A DNA stretch of 64,000 bases from Lewinella sp. IMCC34191 (GTDB lineage Bacteria; Bacteroidota; Bacteroidia; Chitinophagales; Saprospiraceae), in NCBI RefSeq assembly GCF_003390935.1, contig NZ_QNQZ01000010.1:1-64000 (forward strand). The letters run 5' to 3'. This document shows positions 48,825-59,300 of the stretch, in pieces. Positions within the stretch are counted from its first letter, which is position 1. Each line of letters opens with the position of its first letter. The notes beneath the pieces are model-generated. The model was not told the origin of the DNA. It did not search any database and saw nothing but the letters and a program-made list of their open reading frames with translations. The translations under genes and the position numbers were made by a program.

Positions 48825-50471
48825 ATGCCGCACTGCTTCCCCCTGACCGCTCTATTCTTTCTATTCACCCACGTGCTTGTGGCCCAGGATACCTTCGATT
48901 TGATTATCCGCAATGGTCTGTTATACGATGGCTCGGGCGCGCCACCCCTGCGTGCCGACCTGGCGATCCGGGGGGACTCCATTGCCGCTATTGGTCAAAA
49001 ACTCGGTACGGCCGACCGGATCATGGACGCCGAAGGCATGGCCGTAGCTCCCGGATTCATCAACATGCTCAGCTGGGCTAACGAAGCCCTACTGGTCGAC
49101 GGTCGGGGCCAGAGCGATCTCCGCCAGGGAGTGACCCTGGAAGTGATGGGCGAAGGAAGTTCCATGGGCCCGCTTAACGAGCGTATGAAACGCGAGATGC
49201 AAGATGACCAGCAGGACCTTCGCTACGACGTCACCTGGACTACGCTGGGCGAATACCTTCAACACCTGGAGGCAAAAGGTGTCAGCGTGAACGTGGCGTC
49301 CTTCGTTGGCAACGGCACCCTGCGTAAGCACGTGATCGGCTACGAGGCCCGCGAGGCCACCCCGGAAGAATTGGACGAAATGCGCCGGCTCCTGGCCGAA
49401 GCCATGAAAGAGGGAGCCGTCGGCGTATCTTCTTCCCTACTCTACTCACCGAGTATGCACGCTGGCACTGAAGAGCTGACGGCCCTTGCCCGGGAAGCCG
49501 CGGATCACGGGGGGATGTACATTTCCCACATCCGCAACGAGGGAGATGATCTGTACGCGGCCGTACAGGAGTTGATGACCATAAGTCGAAACTCCGGGGC
49601 CCGCGCCGAAATCTACCACTTGAAGTCCAGCGGCGAGCAAAATTGGGAAAAGTTGGACAGTGTCATCCGGTGGATCGACCGCGTCCGTGCGGAAGGACTT
49701 CCCATCACGGCGGATATGTACACCTACAATGCCAGTTCGACGGGGCTTCACGTACAACTGCCCGAGTGGGTACGCAAGCAGGGCGTCGATAGCATGCTCG
49801 ACAGTCTCCGAGACCCCGGCGTCCGGCAACGGGTCGTGCGGCAGATCACCTTCCGAAATCCGCCCGAAAGCATTCTCTTTGTCGGATTCAAAAACCCCGC
49901 CTTGCGGCGATATACGGGCTGGCGGCTCAGTGAGATTGCTATAGAAAGGGGCGTGTCTCCGCAGCAAGCAGTCGTCGATTTGATCCACGAAGACGATAGC
50001 CGGATCCAGGTCGTCTACTTTTCCATGTCGGAGGAAAATATCAATCGAAAAATGCAGCAGCCCTGGATGAGCTTCTGCTCCGACGCCGGCGCTTACACCA
50101 ATTCGGGCATTTTCGTTGAGCGGAGCACCCACCCCCGGGCTTACGGATCGTTTATCCGGGTACTCGGTCACTTCAGCCGCGACCTCAGGCTGTTCCCGCT
50201 GGAAGAGGGTATTCGCCGGCTCACCTCCCTGCCCGCCGAAAACCTGCGACTACAGCGAAGGGGTCAACTCAAGCCCGGCTACTTTGCCGACGTCGTCATC
50301 TTTGATCCCAATACCGTCGGTGATCGCGCCACCTTCGCCGAGCCGCATCAGTACGCCACCGGCGTGCGCGACGTTATCGTAAACGGATGCATCTCCTTGG
50401 AGAATGGCGAGGCCACCGGCAATGCTTGCGGTCGCTTCGTGCGTGGACCGGGGTACACGGGTAATCGGTAA
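48825..50471 (+). CDS. N-acyl-D-amino-acid deacylase family amidohydrolase
   Basis: 548 aa from ATG at 48825; a TTG eight codons upstream would spoil the signal peptide. Signal peptide (PLTALFFLFTHVLVAQ), then amidohydrolase fold: FDLIIRNGLLYDGSG, ADRIMDAEGMAVAPGFINML. In place of the metal-binding HxH after PGFID it has NMLSWA. The bridging position is Glu in GVTLEVMGEGSSMGPL. The His of GGMYISHIRNEG and of AEIYHLKSSG and the Asp of SFCSDAGAY are present. So the usual second metal site is missing, and a one-metal enzyme is expected, as in D-aminoacylase. Periplasmic or secreted; substrate unknown. Confidence 0.85.
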   Translation: MPHCFPLTALFFLFTHVLVAQDTFDLIIRNGLLYDGSGAPPLRADLAIRGDSIAAIGQKLGTADRIMDAEGMAVAPGFINMLSWANEALLVDGRGQSDLRQGVTLEVMGEGSSMGPLNERMKREMQDDQQDLRYDVTWTTLGEYLQHLEAKGVSVNVASFVGNGTLRKHVIGYEAREATPEELDEMRRLLAEAMKEGAVGVSSSLLYSPSMHAGTEELTALAREAADHGGMYISHIRNEGDDLYAAVQELMTISRNSGARAEIYHLKSSGEQNWEKLDSVIRWIDRVRAEGLPITADMYTYNASSTGLHVQLPEWVRKQGVDSMLDSLRDPGVRQRVVRQITFRNPPESILFVGFKNPALRRYTGWRLSEIAIERGVSPQQAVVDLIHEDDSRIQVVYFSMSEENINRKMQQPWMSFCSDAGAYTNSGIFVERSTHPRAYGSFIRVLGHFSRDLRLFPLEEGIRRLTSLPAENLRLQRRGQLKPGYFADVVIFDPNTVGDRATFAEPHQYATGVRDVIVNGCISLENGEATGNACGRFVRGPGYTGNR

Positions 50472-50572
50472 GTATTTCAATTGCCAAGTCAAGCTTTCCG
50501 TGCGTTTGGAATACGATCGTGTAGGCAAGTGAGTCTTCCAAGCTCGTGGAAAAGGGTCTGGACCTAAACGAC

Positions 50573-50637
50573 CAGAGCCTGTCCGGGCTTCGAGGGCCAC
50601 CACAAGGGTTGACCGATCGAAGCGCGAACAGGCTCTG
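50573..50637. terminator. Hairpin between convergent genes
   Basis: CAGAGCCTGT (50573-50582) with ACAGGCTCTG (50628-50637): a perfect 10-bp stem with an inner GCTTCGA / TCGAAGC pairing. Overlaps a second possible pairing GGTCTGG / CCAGA(C)C. Probably a bidirectional terminator. Confidence 0.7.
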
Positions 50638-50669
50638 CCATCATTCAGGCCCGCGGGCGGGCCACGCGA

Positions 50670-53600
50670 TTAGTTGATGATAAAGCGCTTGATGTACCTC
50701 TGCCCGGAATTGGTTTCCAATTCCGCCATATAGGCACCGGACTGCAGGTGGCTGATGTCCAACGCGACCTTATTGGTCGAGTATTCCCTCGTATACAGTC
50801 GATTACCTGCGAAACCGTAGAGCGTCAGTCGGGTAATCTGCGTATCTGGATCCTTCATTTCCAGGTTAACCAGATTGGAGGCGGGCACCGGATAAACATT
50901 CACGTCACTTTCGACGCCGTAAGGTACCCGGTCGACATTATCGAGCATATCGCAGGAAAGGGCATCCACGCCGTTCTCACTGAAGGCCAGCACTTCCATG
51001 TAATCGATATTCCCCAAACCGCTTCCCGAAGTAGCGGTGACCTTGACCTCGTAATTACCGGCGGGAAGATTCAGGACTTCGGAAGATTCCATACGCCAGG
51101 TGGTCCAGCCGTCGGTACTGGCAAAGGTTAAGGTATCACTGGTGACGACCGTACCGACCGAAAGCGTCGCACTACGCTGCCCCGAGCTGGCATACCGCCA
51201 GAAAAACTGATAATTCCCTTCGGCCGGGATACTGATGTGGTATGAAACGCCTTCACCCACGGCATTCTCGGTATTCGCGAATCCTTCTCCCGTGAAACCC
51301 TCGTTGTTATTATCTATGGTGCCGAGATTCAAAAATCCACAAAATCCGTCATCCGTCTCCTGAATGATGGTAGACTCACCAACGGAGATGGAACGACGGG
51401 ACGACGTGTCCTTCAATCCGTCATTATCCGTTACGACAGCCCATACCTCGAACATACCGTAGCCCGGATTATCCACCTCGGCGGAATACGGAGCCTCGGT
51501 GACCGTGGCCACTTCCTCGCTCCCGAAATAGTAGGTAACCTGTTCGACGGAACCATTCTCGTCACGCGCATCAACGGTCATGGCAATCCGGTCCTCCACG
51601 CGGTATACGGCACCTTCTTCGGGTGAGGTAAGCATTATCGTGGGCTCTCCCAGATTCACTTCGATGGACACCGGCGAGGATTCCACTATGTTGGAGTCCG
51701 CATCGTATGCCCAGGCCGTCAGGTTATAGGTCCCACTGGATAGCGTGTCCAGGTTCATGACGTATGGCGCTTCGTCGTCGGAAGCCAGCAGTTTCCCGTC
51801 GCTGCTCAGATAAACGATAGCGGATTCCGGCAACCCTTCCACGTTTACCGTCACGTAGATGCTATTGCCCTGTGGAGTAGCGCTATTGACCACCGGGTTG
51901 GTGATCTGGATGCGGGGGGAGACAGCCGCCATGGCGTAGGTAATATTCGGGACGGGTGGCTCCTCCATTCCACCCCCGAGATAGAAACTCGTGTGCGGGG
52001 GCTGGTTGTAGGCCACGTTCTGCCAGGTCAGGGCAAGCCGGTACTGGGGGTCCTGCAAGAGCGTATAGAAAGAATGCTCGGTCGGTATGGTCGTGGAGTA
52101 AATGCGTAAGCTCTGGTTGTCGGAGGTTCGCCATATCACCTCCTCTCTCCAATCACCGATGATATCTCCACTGAGTGCGGGATTGGCTTTCGATCCGTTA
52201 TTAGATTGCACATCGGCCGGTTGCAGCAAAATGGTCTGCATATCGGGGGTATACTTATTGATGGTATTTCCGTCGAGCAGCTCCCGCTGCAGATCGCCAT
52301 CCCACCAGGAAGCAAAATTGATGGAGGGACCTCCAGTGGTCCGCTCGATCTGGTCGCCGTTGGCGTCGTAGATCCCCAATCCGCTCGACGCCCAGAACTC
52401 GGCGCCTTCGTGTTCCGCGGAGATGTCCGCTACCATGGCCCGGCCGATATCCGCGGATTCCGATACGTCTTTTTGCCAGACAATGGTCCCATCGGCTGCA
52501 TCTCGTACGTACACGCCGGGAATTCGATCACCGGTCACTTGATTTACGGAATAGGCGGATTCACTCGGCATGTAGAACTCCAGTCCGGGTCGATCCGGAA
52601 GGAAATCTCCGAGGTGGGTAGCATCGCCGTGGTTGTTTCCCGTTGTGTAGAGTCCCGTTCCGTCGTGGTCGACGGCCATCGCTCCGTACATGATCTCGTC
52701 GAGCCCGTCATCATCCACATCGCCGACCGTCAGGCTGTGCGCGCCCTGTCCGGCGTACAGGCTCAGGTCATTGCCATCCTGGCCGGTTCCTTCCGCGTCG
52801 GAGTCGAATATCCAGCGTTGGACCAGCTCTCCGTCTACGTAATCCCAGGCGGACAGTACGGTTCGGGTATAGTAGCCGCGGGCCATCACGACACTGGGCA
52901 GGTCATTGAAATAAGCAACGCACGCCAGGAAACGATCGACGCGGTTGCCGTAACCATCCCCCCAATCATTCACGTTGCCGCGTACGGGAACGTACTCGAC
53001 CGTGGACACTTCTTCGCCGGTAGCTCCTTCGAAAAGCGTCAGGTACTCTGGTCCGTCCAGGATGTAGCCCGAGTCATTGCGGTAGTCCGCAGCGTCGTCG
53101 TCGTCGCCGGCAATACCGTCGCTCAGGTATTCCCCGGCCCCGTCCCTGGTACCCGGAGCCGTCTTACAGACCACCTCGGCCATTCCGTCTCCGTTCAGGT
53201 CATAAACCATGAACTGGGTGTAGTGAGCGCCGGCGCGAATGTTCACCCCCAGGTCGATGCTCCACATATGCGTGCCGTTCATTTTGTAGGCGTGCAGGTA
53301 GACCGGATCGGTGAAGCCACTCTGGGAGTTGTCCCTGCTGGAACCTTCCATTTTCACTACGATCTCGAATTCTCCGTCGCCATCGAGATCGGCGACGGCG
53401 GCATCGTTGGGTGTATACCCCTCTGGTGTCTGTAAAGGGATCTCCCGGTAGCCATTTCCCCACACGACCACGGCATCCGAGGTTTCCATTACCTCTTCGC
53501 CGGAAAGAACTTCGATGTGATAGTATCCATCGCTGGTGCCCGCGGCATCTACGTAGTTCGTGACGTCCGTGAGCGGCTCCGCCGTGATCAGGGTATTGTC

Positions 53601-53792
53601 GCGGTATAACCGGAAGGAAACGTCTTCCGCGTCCGAAACCAGCCTCCGCCAGCTTAGGAAGACCCCGTCATCGCTCTCCAGCGCGACCAGGCCACGGTTC
53701 AGTTTTTCCATCACCCGTTGCTGCGAGAAGGCGGGAGCGCCTATCATCAGCAGGGATAAGGTGTAAATAAAGATTTGAACTGTTTTTTGCAT
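50670..53792 (-). CDS. Rhamnogalacturonan lyase (PL11) with T9SS tail
   Basis: 1040 aa from ATG at 53792; a longer frame upstream is not coding. Signal peptide (MQKTVQIFIYTLSLLMIGAP with AFSQ). The PL11 catalytic domain covers about residues 25-600: EKLNRGLVALESDDGVFLSW, NDAAVADLDGDGEFEIVVKM, RDNSQSGFTDPVYLHAYKMN and IDLGVNIRAGAHYTQFMVYD, with many calcium loops (DLDGDGEFE, DLNGDGMAE, DVDDDGLDE). Two Ig-like domains and a carbohydrate-binding (CBM6/35-type) domain with VSYHISIPAEGNYQFFWRYA follow. The C-terminal sorting domain is VNVYPVPASNLVNLEM and then YIKRFIIN. Cleaves the rhamnogalacturonan-I backbone of pectin outside the cell. It is the last gene of the PUL. Confidence 0.93.
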   Translation of the reverse strand: MQKTVQIFIYTLSLLMIGAPAFSQQRVMEKLNRGLVALESDDGVFLSWRRLVSDAEDVSFRLYRDNTLITAEPLTDVTNYVDAAGTSDGYYHIEVLSGEEVMETSDAVVVWGNGYREIPLQTPEGYTPNDAAVADLDGDGEFEIVVKMEGSSRDNSQSGFTDPVYLHAYKMNGTHMWSIDLGVNIRAGAHYTQFMVYDLNGDGMAEVVCKTAPGTRDGAGEYLSDGIAGDDDDAADYRNDSGYILDGPEYLTLFEGATGEEVSTVEYVPVRGNVNDWGDGYGNRVDRFLACVAYFNDLPSVVMARGYYTRTVLSAWDYVDGELVQRWIFDSDAEGTGQDGNDLSLYAGQGAHSLTVGDVDDDGLDEIMYGAMAVDHDGTGLYTTGNNHGDATHLGDFLPDRPGLEFYMPSESAYSVNQVTGDRIPGVYVRDAADGTIVWQKDVSESADIGRAMVADISAEHEGAEFWASSGLGIYDANGDQIERTTGGPSINFASWWDGDLQRELLDGNTINKYTPDMQTILLQPADVQSNNGSKANPALSGDIIGDWREEVIWRTSDNQSLRIYSTTIPTEHSFYTLLQDPQYRLALTWQNVAYNQPPHTSFYLGGGMEEPPVPNITYAMAAVSPRIQITNPVVNSATPQGNSIYVTVNVEGLPESAIVYLSSDGKLLASDDEAPYVMNLDTLSSGTYNLTAWAYDADSNIVESSPVSIEVNLGEPTIMLTSPEEGAVYRVEDRIAMTVDARDENGSVEQVTYYFGSEEVATVTEAPYSAEVDNPGYGMFEVWAVVTDNDGLKDTSSRRSISVGESTIIQETDDGFCGFLNLGTIDNNNEGFTGEGFANTENAVGEGVSYHISIPAEGNYQFFWRYASSGQRSATLSVGTVVTSDTLTFASTDGWTTWRMESSEVLNLPAGNYEVKVTATSGSGLGNIDYMEVLAFSENGVDALSCDMLDNVDRVPYGVESDVNVYPVPASNLVNLEMKDPDTQITRLTLYGFAGNRLYTREYSTNKVALDISHLQSGAYMAELETNSGQRYIKRFIIN

Positions 53793-54152
53793 GTCTGACT
53801 TAATTAAGTGGGTTTTTGGATAATGCCGCACGATGCCCCATGAGGGGCAATGGCAGAAAATGGATGTGATGACGTAAAAGAAAATCAGCCTTCCAATTAA
53901 AATGTGTTTTGCTGGATGATCTGAAGTCGATCGAAAAGGCAATACGGGGAAAAGCGCTTAAGGAGCAAAATTTTGTTGCCGCACCGGCAATTCGGGCTAC
54001 GGGCGACAGCGATCAGAGCAGGCGAAGCCAGTAATCGACCGGCTTGCAGAAGCCCGATTAGCTATTGCGCTATTTCATTAAGGCGTGGGATGCGCGAATA
54101 ATCATTAAAGAGGAGGTAGCAGCATATATGACTCTGATAGTTGGTAATAAAA
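53793..54152. other. Non-coding gap in the PUL
   Basis: No gene. It has a palindromic CTTAATTAAG near 53800, right before the lyase start. The rest shows nothing recognisable. The terminator at 54153 suggests that the lyase has its own promoter here, but I cannot mark one. Confidence 0.45.
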
Positions 54153-54193
54153 ATCCCCTGACCGGCGTCGCATAACGGACGCGGGCCAGGGAA
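54153..54193 (-). terminator. Terminator after susD
   Basis: On the minus strand: CCCTGGCCCGCGTCCG, a short loop, then CGACGCCGGTCAGGG, followed by GATTTTTATT. Stem with one or two bulges. Confidence 0.75.
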
Positions 54194-54209
54194 ATTTGCA
54201 TTGATGTGA

Positions 54210-56309
54210 TTAGTATCCGGGGTTTTGCCAGATCGCCCGCTGCTCTTCGCTTAGGTTGGATCCGTCTTCGTTCAGGAGGCCGTCAATAAAGGATTGGGGA
54301 ATGGGACGTAATTCGTGCTTGTTTTCCCGAATGCCCGCGGCGGCTTCCGGATTGAATGCCCGGGCCCGTTGAATAAGGGTTCCGGTTCTCGAAAGTGTTT
54401 CCCAACGCTGCCATTCGCCCAGTAATTCCCGCGTTCTTTCATTCAGTATGAAATGCAGCGCCCGCTCATATGGAGTAGACGCCCCTACGGCCTCCAGTAC
54501 CGCTTCATCTTCCGCCGGTAAGTTTTCGGGGAACGAGCTTAGGGTCAAATCGGACGCGGCCGTCGTTACCTCTAAATCCGGATTGGACAGGTAATAGGTA
54601 TTCATGTTGAGGTTGGAATTGATGTAATTATCAGCCGCGGATTCGGTGTTCAGCGAATTATTCTCGAAAGCGACCGAACCGTCGATGTAGTAGGACCGGT
54701 TTTCCCCCTCTTTCCACTCCGCTCTTTCGCGTATGACATTAATGTCATCCATAGCCGCCGAATAATTCCCCTGCCGGGCGTAGCACTCGGCTCGGAGCAG
54801 GTAAGTTTCCGCTATCCGTGCCATGGTTACGTCGCGGTGCGCGTCCCCCTTCTCCGCGAAGCGGGAGCCGTCGTCCGTTTTATTGATGCCGGCGAAGAAA
54901 TTAGAAATAGGCGTCGACTTGAATTCCGCCGATACGTACTCGCCATTTTGGTACAGTACCAGGGAGTTCGGAACGAATTGCCCGACGGTATCGGTCAGTT
55001 CACCCGAAGTAGGAGTTTGACGCTCTCCGTACTCCCACTCCGCAAGACGACCGGCGTCATCCTGCCAGGTCGGATTTTGGACCGATGCACCGAAGGTGTA
55101 CCCGTCGTAGGTATTATCGTCCATCGTATTCAGGATCATGACGATGCCGGGATCACCGAGCTCCAGATCGAGCTCCGGATCGATGATGTTATTGATGCCG
55201 TATACGGTCTTGAAGGTTTTCCACATGCGGGAGTCGTTCACGTGATCGAAAACCGCATAGGTATACTCCGTCGGCCGAAGACGCTGGAAGTCCATACCGC
55301 CGATCCAGACACCCCGTCTTACCCAACCACCGGAGAAATTCGAGAATTGGGGAGTGAAGTAGTTGTAGGTCCGGTTTCCAAACCGTCCCGATGTGGACTC
55401 ATCCGCGTTATGCCCGGCAGCCATGAGTATCTCGTCCAGCTGTTCGATCTCACTGTCAACGCCCGTCCAGTTAGCGTACAGGTCACGGTATTCATCCGTC
55501 AGGGCACGAGCGCCGATGGCGTAGGAACATACTTCAATGGCTTCCGCCAAATCCTCATCGACGTAAGCCGCGTTCCAGTCGCTGTTTCTTTCCGACGACC
55601 GAAATAGAAGGGCTTTGGCCAGGTAGTGCGCCGCCGTAGCCTTCGTCCAGGTGATGCCTTTTCCGTAGGTAAATTCTTCGCCCTCAAAGTTGTCGTAGGC
55701 ATTGCGTAAATCCGAGATCACCTGTGCCCAGCACTCTTCTTCGGAGGAGCGGGTGAAGTTGCGGACTACCCCCGTAGCCGGTTCGAGCTGGAGAACGACG
55801 CCGCCGTACTGGGCCGTAAGCCGATAGTAATTATACCCGCGCAGAAAGTAGGCGTGGGCCAGCGAGCGCTTTTTAATGACCTCGTTGTCGATGTTGTCGG
55901 CGTTGGCGATGATCAGGTTAGCCGATGAAATACCGTAATACAATTGATCCCAGAGAGAAGCGGGCGAAGTGGCATTATTATTGGCCGCGCCGGTGGCCGG
56001 GGTCGCGCCGATCGGACCCAGGCGATTATCGTACGTATTCCACATCTCATTGGTTAGGTCGTTGGCATTGGTAAACTCGTCCGTACCGTACAGGGTCGTG
56101 CCGTAAGCCCATTCGTAACCAAAGTGCCAACGCAGGTTGCCATACAGGGATATAGCCAGATCCTCCAATCCCTCGGCGGTTTCAAAGTACTCGGTAGAAT
56201 AGGCGGTGGTCAATTCCTCATCGAGAAAATCTTCTGAACAGGATGATATAAGTACGCTAGCGAAGGCGAGGGTTACCGCCCCGACCCGTATGATGAAATT
56301 CGTTTTCAT
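54210..56309 (-). CDS. susD: SusD-like glycan-binding lipoprotein
   Basis: 699 aa. Lipobox VLISSC at residues 19-24, then SEDFLDEELTTAYSTEYFET (RagB/SusD start). TPR-like helices: ANLIIANADNIDNEVIKKRS with LAHAYFLRGYNYYRLTAQYG, KALLFRSSERNSDWNAAY, and the C-terminal ERALHFILNERTRELLGEWQ with RWETLSRTGTLI. It sits on the outer membrane above SusC and binds glycan fragments. Encoded 37 bases after susC. Confidence 0.95.
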   Translation of the reverse strand: MKTNFIIRVGAVTLAFASVLISSCSEDFLDEELTTAYSTEYFETAEGLEDLAISLYGNLRWHFGYEWAYGTTLYGTDEFTNANDLTNEMWNTYDNRLGPIGATPATGAANNNATSPASLWDQLYYGISSANLIIANADNIDNEVIKKRSLAHAYFLRGYNYYRLTAQYGGVVLQLEPATGVVRNFTRSSEEECWAQVISDLRNAYDNFEGEEFTYGKGITWTKATAAHYLAKALLFRSSERNSDWNAAYVDEDLAEAIEVCSYAIGARALTDEYRDLYANWTGVDSEIEQLDEILMAAGHNADESTSGRFGNRTYNYFTPQFSNFSGGWVRRGVWIGGMDFQRLRPTEYTYAVFDHVNDSRMWKTFKTVYGINNIIDPELDLELGDPGIVMILNTMDDNTYDGYTFGASVQNPTWQDDAGRLAEWEYGERQTPTSGELTDTVGQFVPNSLVLYQNGEYVSAEFKSTPISNFFAGINKTDDGSRFAEKGDAHRDVTMARIAETYLLRAECYARQGNYSAAMDDINVIRERAEWKEGENRSYYIDGSVAFENNSLNTESAADNYINSNLNMNTYYLSNPDLEVTTAASDLTLSSFPENLPAEDEAVLEAVGASTPYERALHFILNERTRELLGEWQRWETLSRTGTLIQRARAFNPEAAAGIRENKHELRPIPQSFIDGLLNEDGSNLSEEQRAIWQNPGY

Positions 56310-56346
56310 GATATTTATTTTTAAATCCGAGATATGGATTGGCTCT

Positions 56347-59300
56347 TTAAATTCCCAGGTTCAGACCGACGACGAAGCTGCGGTTGAAAATGGTATTGTT
56401 GACATCGTAGTCGTACCAGTCGACGGCTTGGTAGATACTTCCCGGATTCAGTGCCTGGATATATATCTTCATATTGCTGATCCCGTATTTGGTGCTCAGC
56501 TGCTCGGGCAGACTGTACCCCAGATTGATGTAGCGGATTTTGACGAATCCGGCTTTCTTTATACCGAGCAGTCCCGAGAAATCATCCTGGGAACCGGAAG
56601 TTGCCTGGCCGAGGATGGGCTTCTGGAATTCAGCATCCGGATTATCCGGCGTCCAGTAGTCAACTTCCCGTTGATTGCTGTGCGCGGTCAGGGCCTGTCC
56701 GCCCAGTGAGCTGTTGTAGCCCAGGCGGGAATAGAGGAAGATACCGAGCTCTATACCCCTGTACCCGAAGGTGTTGGTCCATCCCAGCGTCCACCGCGGC
56801 GCGGTATTCCCGAGCAGCACCCGGTCGTCGATCGTCATTTCGTAATCGCCATTGATGTCGCGGGGGCGAACATTGCCGGGCGTAAAGTCATAGCCGTTCT
56901 CATTCCATTTGGCGATTTCGGCCAGGTCCTCCGGCGTATCCTGCCAGATACCGCGGTTGTCGTATCCATACATTACCCCGATCGGCTCCCCGATGAACCA
57001 ACCGTTATCGACCATATCGTTCTTTCCGTAAGCCAGTTCTTCGATCTGGTCTTTCTGCCAGGCACCGTTGAAGTTGGTTTCCCAGAAGAAGGAGTTGGGT
57101 GCCTGGATCGGCGTTCCGGTTAGGCTGAGTTCGACGCCCTGATTGGACGTTCTACCAATATTCGCAATCGTGGACGGAAAGCCCGTCAGGGTAGGAATAT
57201 TCACGGAAAGCAACAGATCGGAGGTCTTGGATACGTAGGCATCCAGGCTACCGTAGATCCGGTTCCGCAGGAGCCCGAAGTCAACCCCCACGTTATACTG
57301 TGAGGTGGTTTCCCAACCCAGGTTGGGGTTGGCGAGGCTAAGTTGGCTGCTGGAATAGTAGGGTTCGTTGGTCGTGTAGCCTATTTGATTACTCAGACCG
57401 TTGAAGGGGAGGAAGATGGACCGGATGTCGCCGATGGTAGCGTAGGGAGCAACGGCCGAGTTTCCGGTCTTTCCGTAGCCAACCCGCAGTTTTAACTCGG
57501 TGATCTTATCCGAGTCCGCCAGGAAATCTTCGTTCTTAATTTTCCAGGCAAGCGCCGCGGATGGGAAGAAGTCCCACTTGCGGCCTTCCCCTAGCTGGGA
57601 GGCTCCGTCCCAGCGACCGGACACCGTAAGGAGGTAGCGGTTATTAAATCCGTAATTCATACGGACCATGTAGGAACTTAGCTGCCGCTCGTTCAGACCG
57701 GAGGAAATACCTACCGAGTTCTCGGAACTGGTGAGGTCGAGTACTCCGAAGTTGTTCCACCGCATGGAAGAGAGGGGAATGTTATTAGCTGACATGCCCA
57801 TGTTCTCGATGTTCCAGCTGGAAGCCGTTTGCAGCAGGGTGAACCCTACGTCGTGCTTTCCCCCCAGGGTCTTATTGTAGAACAGCATGTTATCCAGGGT
57901 CCACGAGAAATCCCGGCGGTTGTTAAGCCGGGCGTAACTGGCCCCTTCCGATCCGTCGGAGTTGATCTTGTGCGCTGAGGTACCGTCTATGTAGACGCCC
58001 TCCCTTCCGTAGCGGAAATCCGGACCGAAACGGAATTGGTAGCTCAGTCCCTCCAGAGGTGCGAAGACTTCTCCGGCATTGAAGGTAGCGGAGAGGCTAC
58101 CCAGCGCCCGCAGGGTTTCGGACATTTGCGTGCTCCGGTTCCACTCGTCTACGATGGTGTAGATGGTGCTCTCCCCGCCCGGGTTGATTACGGGATTGCC
58201 GGCTTCATCGAAGGGAACGGCCATATTATAAATCGAGCTGGCCGCCCCGTAAATGGCATCGGGTACGGAATTGCTCCGCCCGCCCAGAGTGGAAAAGCCG
58301 TAATCCTGTTCGCTGTAGGACACGTTCATCGTAGCGTTTATCTGGAACCAGGGTATGGGCGTGATATCCGTGGTCACCTTGGTGGTAAACCGCTCGTAAG
58401 ACTGACCGCGCTGCGTGCCCTTGTTATTCAGATAGCCGAACGAACCGTAGGCCCGCAGTTTCTCCGTGCCGCCACTCCCGCTCAGGGTATGCTCCTGCAC
58501 GACTCCCGTACGCGTCACGAAGTCGGTCCAGTTCGTATTTTCCACGAGGTCGGGATTGAACGTCCCGTTCTCCCAGCCCTGTAGCACGTTGTCCCGGCTC
58601 GTTTGCCCATCGAGGGGGCTGTCAAATATCGTCCGGTCGTTTTCCAGGGTCGGATTATCGGGGTGGGCGTAGGTGTCCGGGTCCAGGTTATAGGCCGCCC
58701 AGCGGCGAAAACGAATGAACTCCTGGGCACTCATGGAGGGGGCCCGGTCTACAATATTGGACGTCGTAACCGTACCAAAATAATTGAGCTGGAACCGCCC
58801 GCTTTGGCCCTGTTTGGTGGTGACGATCACGACACCGTTCGCTCCGCGAGAACCGTAAATGGCCGTAGCGGACGCGTCCTTCAGAATATTGATGGACTCA
58901 ATGTCACGGGGGTTAATGGTCTCAATAGCGGATGCCGACAGGAGGGGGATACCGTCTACCACGAATAGTGGAGAGTTGCTCGCGGTCAGGGAGCGATTCC
59001 CGCGAATGCGTATGGAACCGATCGTTCCCGGACGCTGGCTGCTGGTGATATCCACACCGGCGGCTTTGCCCTGCAGCGCCTCGAAGGCGTTATTCACCGG
59101 CTGCGTGGTCAGCTCGTCGGCCTGCACGCTCACTACGGAACCGGTCACATCGGATTTCTTTTGCGTCTGATAGCCGACGACGACTACCTCATCCAATATC
59201 GTGGCATCGGATTGCAGGACGACATCATAAGTAGATCGATTGTCAACGGTCACTTCCGTCGGGGCGTAGCCGGCATAGCTGAAAACCAGGACGGCCCCCG

